A stretch of DNA of 64,000 nucleotides, from assembly GCA_000508965.1 (NCBI GenBank), contig BAHV02000021.1, positions 1 to 64,000 on the forward strand, read 5' to 3'. Each line of letters starts with the position of its first letter. Position 1 is the first letter of the stretch. The stretch is from Dielma sp000508965. GTDB taxonomy: Bacteria > Bacillota_I > Bacilli_A > Erysipelotrichales > Erysipelotrichaceae. The notes below the pieces were generated by a model. The model did no database searches. It saw nothing but the letters and a program-made list of their open reading frames with translations, and had not been told where the DNA came from. Below are positions 62,643-64,000 of the stretch, piece by piece. The position numbers and the translations under genes were made by a program.

Positions 62643-64000
62643 TTATTCAAATAGCTTTGCTACGCGCTCACTAACGGAAAGCTCCAATTCGGAGAATCTT
62701 GCTTCCAATTCTTCGCTCGGCGTAGGCTGCTGGTATTTGTAGAAATAGCGTGTAAATGGAATTTCAGCGCCTACCTTAATAACAGGCTTCTTTGCTCCGA
62801 GATTCTCTTCAAAGAAGGCAACCGCATCAGGAATGTGAGGTAGCACCTCTCTCGCCATATAGGTGTCAATGTCCTCTTCAAACTTAACAATTTCTGTGTC
62901 TTTTGTCTCCTTGTCATAGAGGATATTGCCCTTTTTGTCACGCTGGATTTCCGCATTTTTGTCCATCTCAGATAGACCCGCTGCAATTTTATCAATGAGC
63001 TTTTTATCTGCAGTAGCCTGCGCCAGTGCCTTAGTGAGCACAGGTATGAATTCCTTTTCTTTCAGATATACAGTATCCGCAACGGCTGCTTCCAGTGCGG
63101 CGACAATAGCCTCAAATACCGGCTTATTATTCTGGTAGTTCTCCAGCTTCTTTGCGTCCTTGCCTGTCAGCTCCTCTGCATTTTCCAGTTCCTCAACCTT
63201 AGCCTCATCGTAAAGAGCAGATAATGTTCCCCTGGACAGCATATCCTGAATACGTTCCTCGGTAATGGCATAGCTACGCTGGAGAGGCTGCATGACCGCA
63301 TACTCCCGATATATAAACTCTTCATTATCATAAATTTTGCAGATTTCACTTTCTGCAAAATTAGCATACAATTTTGTGATGGCACTGCGATCTTCCGGAG
63401 AAATCTCGTTTTTCTTGTTTCCTAACGCCTTGCGTAGTTTATGGAACATTTGAGAAGCATCAATCAGTTGAATCTTGCCCTTGCGCTCCGGGCGTTTATT
63501 TTTTGAAAGCACCCAAATATAAGTAGCAATACCAGTGTTGTAGAACAAATCTACTGGCAAAGCGATAATGGCTTCAATCAAATCGTTTTCTAACATCCAG
63601 CGGCGAATCTGACTCTCGCCGGATGCAGTACCACCGGAGAACAACGGGCTGCCGTTTTCAATAATAGCCGCACGACCGAAGTTATCATCCATCTTGTCAA
63701 TTGCAGACTGCAAGAACAGCATCTGCATATCACCAGAGCCAGGCAGGCCTGCACCCCAGCGACCGTCAAAGCCCTTCTTGAATTCTTCATTGACTGCATC
63801 CTCTACTCCTTCGGCAGCATCCTTACCGCCCCAAGGTGTACCAAAAGGTGGATTCTCGATTACAAATCGCATTTTAGTCCCGTTAAATCGGTCAGCTTTC
63901 ATGGTGTCCTGATAGCAAATGTTGTCAGCGTTCTGACCCTTAATCATCATCTCAGCAAGGCAGATGGCGTAAGACTCAGGATTGATTTCCTGACCGAATA
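62643..64000 (-). CDS. hsdM: Type I DNA adenine methyltransferase, M subunit (5' end outside window)
   Basis: The frame stays open to the window edge (FGQEINPESYAICLAEMM precedes the first internal Met pair), so the N-terminal helical domain and SAM motif I are missing here. The N6-adenine methylation motif NPPFGTPW is present, followed by LPGSGDMQMLFLQ and IIENGSPLFSGG, all typical of N6_Mtase HsdM proteins. It protects host DNA together with HsdS. It is the first visible gene of an eight-gene minus-strand operon. Confidence 0.93.
   Translation of the reverse strand, partial: FGQEINPESYAICLAEMMIKGQNADNICYQDTMKADRFNGTKMRFVIENPPFGTPWGGKDAAEGVEDAVNEEFKKGFDGRWGAGLPGSGDMQMLFLQSAIDKMDDNFGRAAIIENGSPLFSGGTASGESQIRRWMLENDLIEAIIALPVDLFYNTGIATYIWVLSKNKRPERKGKIQLIDASQMFHKLRKALGNKKNEISPEDRSAITKLYANFAESEICKIYDNEEFIYREYAVMQPLQRSYAITEERIQDMLSRGTLSALYDEAKVEELENAEELTGKDAKKLENYQNNKPVFEAIVAALEAAVADTVYLKEKEFIPVLTKALAQATADKKLIDKIAAGLSEMDKNAEIQRDKKGNILYDKETKDTEIVKFEEDIDTYMAREVLPHIPDAVAFFEENLGAKKPVIKVGAEIPFTRYFYKYQQPTPSEELEARFSELELSVSERVAKLFE

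Noticed and set aside
1..64000. CRISPR arrays or complete insertion sequences
   Set aside because: No regularly spaced repeats, Cas-like genes or transposase genes were seen anywhere in the window.

Overview
The window is a low-GC Firmicutes-type chromosome segment: strong AGGAGG ribosome-binding sites, TATAAT/extended -10 promoters, PRD-containing PTS regulators, LytTR/GHKL signalling and FMN_bind lipoprotein reductases. The gene mix suggests an anaerobic gut bacterium, perhaps of the Erysipelotrichia; that assignment is inference, since there is no rRNA in the window.

Layout. (1) 1-3.7 kb: a very AT-rich accessory patch with a radical SAM/SPASM peptide maturase split by a frameshift, an MFS exporter, a decayed second copy of that exporter's 3' end, and a candidate minus-strand small RNA. 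(2) 3.8-12.8 kb: a ten-gene minus-strand Mrp/Mbh-type cation/proton antiporter operon with four antiporter-like subunits and no hydrogenase or dehydrogenase genes. (3) 13.1-17.6 kb: an amidohydrolase, a LytTR/GHKL two-component system and a DMT-family transporter; the amidohydrolase and the transporter have nearly identical operator-promoter arrangements. (4) 17.8-23.9 kb: a GGDEF protein with a degenerate EAL domain, tRNA-Glu and tRNA-Asn, a FAD/FMN reductase lipoprotein and a divergent AraC regulator. (5) 24.1-31.1 kb: a minus-strand carbohydrate operon (PRD regulator, AraD-like aldolase/epimerase, ascorbate-family PTS IIB and IIC, phosphotriesterase-family lactonase candidate, HAD phosphatase, MBL hydrolase). 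(6) 31.3-42 kb: second tRNA-Glu, MATE exporter, asparaginase plus BrnQ (with a possible leader peptide), MBL hydrolase, a second FAD/FMN reductase with the reverse domain order, MarR regulator, and AhpC with a domain-permuted AhpF. (7) 41.7-51.8 kb: a galactitol-family PTS cluster with class II aldolase, TIM-like isomerase, Fe-alcohol dehydrogenase, two YjbQ paralogues and a PRD regulator, preceded by a sulfatase. (8) 52-64 kb: a defence island on the minus strand, in which a type I restriction-modification system (hsdM cut by the window edge, a small membrane protein, hsdS, hsdR) runs without a break into an EVE-McrB/McrC system and two small genes, one DUF6508-like.

The strongest unexplained signals are the shared LytTR-type promoter architecture (14448-14515 and 17685-17752), the fused hsd-mcrBC operon with its embedded membrane protein, the candidate small RNA at 3589-3681, and the leader ORF before brnQ. 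No CRISPR array, rRNA or intact insertion sequence was seen.
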